A stretch of DNA of 64,000 nt, taken from [Mycobacterium] crassicus. GTDB lineage: Bacteria; Actinomycetota; Actinomycetes; Mycobacteriales; Mycobacteriaceae. The stretch's first letter is position 1. Each line of letters starts with the position of its first letter. The notes below the pieces were generated by a model. The model did not search any database and was not told where the DNA came from. It saw nothing but the letters and a program-made list of their open reading frames with translations. This document shows positions 62,569-64,000 of this stretch, in pieces. The DNA lies in NCBI RefSeq assembly GCF_020181615.1, contig NZ_CP084029.1:513911-577910 (forward strand), written 5' to 3'. Both the position numbers and the translations under genes were made by a program.

Positions 62569-63372
62569 TCACACCCGGCACAGGATCTGGCTGTGCAGCA
62601 GCGCCAGCCAGCCGTCCGGGTGAGCGGCCCAGTCCCGCCATGCCTGCGAAATCGCCTGCAGCTTGGCCTGATCGGCGGCGCCACTGGCCAGCAGCTGCTC
62701 GGCGATGGCGGACTGCAGGATCCGGTCTGCCCACATCCCGCCCCAGTGCTCCCGGTCGGCAGGTGTGCCGTAACAGGTCGCGCTCGTCGTCGGGGTAACG
62801 TCGGTGAATCCGGCCGCATGCGCCCAGGCCAGCAGATGCCGGCCCGCGTCGGGCTCACCGCCGTTGGCACGCGCGGCGTCGCGGTAGAGCCGCAGCCAGT
62901 CGTCCAGCTCCGCCGACGCCGGGTACCAGGTGAACGCCGCGTAGTCGCTGTCGCGGGCGGCCACCACACCACCGGGTTTACACACCCGACGCATCTCGGA
63001 GAGCGCGGTCACCGGGTCGGCGACGTGCTGCAACACCTGGTGGGCATGCACCACGTCAAAGCTGTTGTCGGGGAACTGCAATGCGTGCACGTCGGCGACC
63101 ACGAAGTCGATGTTGTCCTGCCCCCGCTCACTCGCGCAGGCGCGGGCCAGGTCCAGGGCCTCGGGCACCGGCTCGATGGCGGTCACCCGCCCTGGCGCGA
63201 CGAGGCCGGCCAGATCAGCCGTGATGGTTCCCGGGCCGCAGCCGACGTCCAACAACTGCAGTCCCGGCTTCAGCGATCCCAACAGATAGGCCGCGGAGTT
63301 CTGCGCCGTGCGGGCACGGTGGGCGCGCAGCACCGACTCGTGGTGGCCGTGGGTGTATTTGGGGGACGTCAC
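62569..63372 (-). CDS. SAM-dependent methyltransferase, UbiE/class I type
   Basis: A 267-aa methyltransferase. Motif I is LLDVGCGPGTITADLAG, followed by VTAIEP (acidic residue that binds the ribose), FVVADVHALQFPDNSFDVVH (motif II) and HVADPVTALSEMRRVCKPGG (motif III region). The start is GTG 63372 (VTSPKYTHGHHESVL), just downstream of CGTTATCCGAT. A longer frame overlaps the amidohydrolase on the same strand and is not supported. Substrate unknown; the gene lies 38 bp after the amidohydrolase stop and may be co-transcribed with it. Confidence 0.88.
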   Translation of the reverse strand: MTSPKYTHGHHESVLRAHRARTAQNSAAYLLGSLKPGLQLLDVGCGPGTITADLAGLVAPGRVTAIEPVPEALDLARACASERGQDNIDFVVADVHALQFPDNSFDVVHAHQVLQHVADPVTALSEMRRVCKPGGVVAARDSDYAAFTWYPASAELDDWLRLYRDAARANGGEPDAGRHLLAWAHAAGFTDVTPTTSATCYGTPADREHWGGMWADRILQSAIAEQLLASGAADQAKLQAISQAWRDWAAHPDGWLALLHSQILCRV

Positions 63373-63409
63373 ATCGGATAACGCTACGCCGGGGGAGCTC
63401 GGCGGACGG

Positions 63410-64000
63410 TCAGGCCGGCGCCGCCCGGCGACCGCGCACCAGTTTGCCGGGCCGGGCCGCGGTGGGTTTGCCGTTCTCCGCGATGATCTCGCCGGCGACG
63501 ATCGTTGCCACGTAGCCGTCGGCGGCCTGATCGAGCCGACGCCCACCGGCCGGCAGGTCGTAGGTGACCACCGGCTTGTGCAGGCGCAGGTTGTCGTGAT
63601 CGATGACGTTGAGGTCCGCCTTGTAGCCGACCGCGATGCGGCCTCGGTCGTCAAGTCCGGCGACCCGGGCCGGCACCGATGTCAGCTCGCGGACCGCCGC
63701 TTGGACGCTGAGCCGCCCGGACTTGCGATCACGCGCCCAGTGCGCCAGCACGTAGGTGGGATAGCTTGAGTCGCAGATCATTCCGTAGTGAGCGCCACCG
63801 TCACCCAGGCCCAGCACCACGTCGTCGCGGCGCATCAGGGCACCGACGGTGTCCAGCGAGTTGTCCCGGAAGTTGGCCAGTGCATCCAGCAGGATCGCGT
63901 GCCCGTCGTCGTCGAGCAGTCGGTCGTAGGCCTCCTCAGCCGGGGAGACGCCCCGTGCCCTGGCGCGCGCGGCGATGCTCTTCGACGGATCCGGCTCATA
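63410..64000 (-). CDS. Amidohydrolase (N-acyl-D-amino-acid deacylase-like), C-terminal part
   Basis: The 3' part of a gene that continues beyond the right edge. About 196 codons are visible. They include LGLGDGGAHYGMICDSSY, TYVLAHWARDR, AVRELTSVPARVAGLDDRGR, IAVGYKADLNVID and VATIVAGEIIAENGKPT, the last being the urease-type beta-sandwich of the D-aminoacylase/dihydroorotase family. The catalytic Asp appears in GDGGAH. The N-terminal half with the metal histidines is outside the window. Confidence 0.85.
   Translation of the reverse strand, partial: YEPDPSKSIAARARARGVSPAEEAYDRLLDDDGHAILLDALANFRDNSLDTVGALMRRDDVVLGLGDGGAHYGMICDSSYPTYVLAHWARDRKSGRLSVQAAVRELTSVPARVAGLDDRGRIAVGYKADLNVIDHDNLRLHKPVVTYDLPAGGRRLDQAADGYVATIVAGEIIAENGKPTAARPGKLVRGRRAAPA

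Overview
The window is high-GC chromosomal DNA from a mycobacterium in the broad sense. Evidence: a backbone in the same order and orientation as the Mycobacterium tuberculosis H37Rv stretch Rv0412c to Rv0440 (mutT3, thiE, thiO-thiS-thiG, lpqL, a hydrolase with thiD-thiC, Rv0424c-ctpH-Rv0426c, xthA-GNAT-def, Rv0430, Rv0431, sodC, Rv0433, Rv0434, Rv0435c, pssA-psd-moeA2, an SDR, groEL2), glycine-rich PGRS proteins, mycofactocin-type dehydrogenases, F420-type enzymes and a secreted chorismate mutase. The PGRS proteins carry no PE domain, and several gene blocks are absent from the H37Rv segment, so this is a non-tuberculous species. I cannot name it from sequence alone. Comparisons to H37Rv are from memory, not from a search.

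Layout. 1-3.6 kb: start of a membrane protein, a NUDIX hydrolase and the thiamine genes thiE / thiO-thiS-thiG. 3.6-12.1 kb: an SGNH hydrolase and three glycine-rich secreted PGRS-like proteins (416, 771 and about 1186 aa), two of them followed by strong hairpins. 12.2-18.4 kb: lipoprotein peptidase lpqL and a decayed fragment of a second copy, a TetR-type regulator with two HTH domains, a Baeyer-Villiger-type monooxygenase, a small acidic protein and a FabH-like ketosynthase. 18.4-21.6 kb: hydrolase-thiD-thiC, read leftward behind a TPP riboswitch. 21.6-25 kb: MFS exporter, DoxX protein behind two palindromes, then an M-box (Mg2+) riboswitch with a short upstream ORF and a small protein. 25-36.4 kb: conserved backbone including a 1510-residue P-type ATPase of the CtpH type.

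36.4-43.7 kb is an accessory catabolic block inserted between the Rv0434 and Rv0435c counterparts: three mycofactocin-type SDRs, a P450, a two-domain carboxymuconolactone-decarboxylase-like protein, two TetR regulators, a Ddn-type F420 protein and a glyoxalase-SRPBCC fusion. Palindromes in the intergenic spaces are candidate operators for the TetR proteins. 43.7-50.4 kb returns to backbone (CDC48-like ATPase, pssA-psd-moeA2, SDR), with a secreted chorismate mutase divergent from the ATPase. 50.4-57.5 kb holds bacterial PH-domain proteins, a formate/nitrite channel, a helicase, an M24-fold protein and an SDR/TetR pair. groEL2 follows, behind two CIRCE boxes and ahead of an intrinsic terminator. 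The right end has an MBL-CobU fusion, two F420/PPOX-type proteins, an aldo/keto reductase, a methyltransferase and a truncated amidohydrolase.

The signals most worth following are: (i) the PE-less PGRS family with its shared secretion module and shared upstream element; (ii) a 45-bp palindromic repeat present four times, once as an in-frame 15-codon insertion inside the GNAT gene; (iii) the M-box/short-ORF/small-protein locus; (iv) a degenerate second P-type ATPase core in the N-terminal half of CtpH; (v) several unusual fusions. No transposase, integrase, tRNA, rRNA or CRISPR array was seen.
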